Origin: Argopecten irradians
Taxonomy: Eukaryota; Mollusca; Bivalvia; Pectinida; Pectinidae
Direction of reading: 5' to 3'
DNA: 64,000 nt
Assembly (NCBI RefSeq): GCF_041381155.1
Contig: NC_091142.1
Coordinates: 40,845,604 to 40,909,603 of the forward strand
Shown: positions 63,901 through 64,000 of the stretch, piece by piece
Numbering within the stretch: position 1 is the stretch's first letter
Layout: every line of letters begins with the position of its first letter
Notes under the pieces: model-generated
Databases searched by the model: none
Seen by the model: the letters and a program-made list of their open reading frames with translations, nothing else
Told to the model about the DNA's origin: nothing
Program-made: the position numbers and the translations under genes

Positions 63901-64000
63901 CCATTTAAGGTATGTATTTACACTGACGGAGCTAACTGACCATTTAAGGTATGGTATTTACACTGACGGAGCTAACTGATCCATTTAAGGTATGGTATTT
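54903..64000 (+). repeat. 40 bp satellite array, open at the right edge
   Basis: About 227 tandem copies of a 40 bp unit containing TGACGGAGCTAACTGACCAT and TTAAGGTATGGTATTTACAC. Common variants are ACC/ATC, GGT/GAT and CAC/CAG. The first few copies alternate two variants, an 80 bp dimer. Up to about 58680 the 40 bp register is nearly perfect; after that one- and few-base gaps become frequent. The array runs past the window. No coding role. Confidence 0.98.

Noticed and set aside
54903-64000. CRISPR-like array
   Set aside because: The units abut with no unique spacers between them, and the setting is an animal genome.

Overview
The window looks like nuclear DNA of a marine invertebrate, most likely a bivalve mollusc. 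It is AT-rich, its genes are split by introns, and it is full of short transposons, satellites and decayed retroelements. The host genes I can support are a cluster of small secreted glycine-rich proteins resembling molluscan shell-matrix (shematrin-like) proteins. The species is inference; nothing in the window names it.

Host genes. Five related genes share one plan: a TATAAATA promoter, a non-coding first exon, a tiny exon carrying the start codon and signal peptide, one large glycine-rich exon, and a very short last exon coding only GY-stop or GAKY-stop. All coding introns are phase 1. Gene 1 (3197-4218, minus) and gene 2 (20385-21507, minus) are near-twins of the GGFGGM type with matching promoters. 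Gene 3 (26152-29800, plus) is a GGM relative with extra exons, but its signal-peptide exon carries a tandem expansion with an in-frame stop. Gene 4 (43127-46100, minus) is a decayed copy of gene 5 (48844-50930, minus), a long GGFGGSG-type protein; the two sit in a duplicated block.

Mobile DNA. A Gypsy-type LTR retrotransposon (9136-19281) lies between genes 1 and 2. It has gag, pol and an unexpected third reading frame that joins zinc fingers to a KCTD-like BTB/T1 domain. Its LTRs differ at only about three places over about 1.09 kb, and a 458 bp MITE sits inside the right LTR. Elsewhere there are three copies of a foldback MITE, a tRNA-type SINE, three LINE remnants, a broken Penelope-like element (about 37090-38886), a TTAA-flanked MITE (47576-48105), and other palindromic elements.

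Repeats. A 35 bp minisatellite (27374-29003) fills an intron of gene 3. A 40 bp satellite runs from about 54903 past the right edge of the window, roughly 227 copies. Large AT-rich stretches between these features show no recognisable gene.
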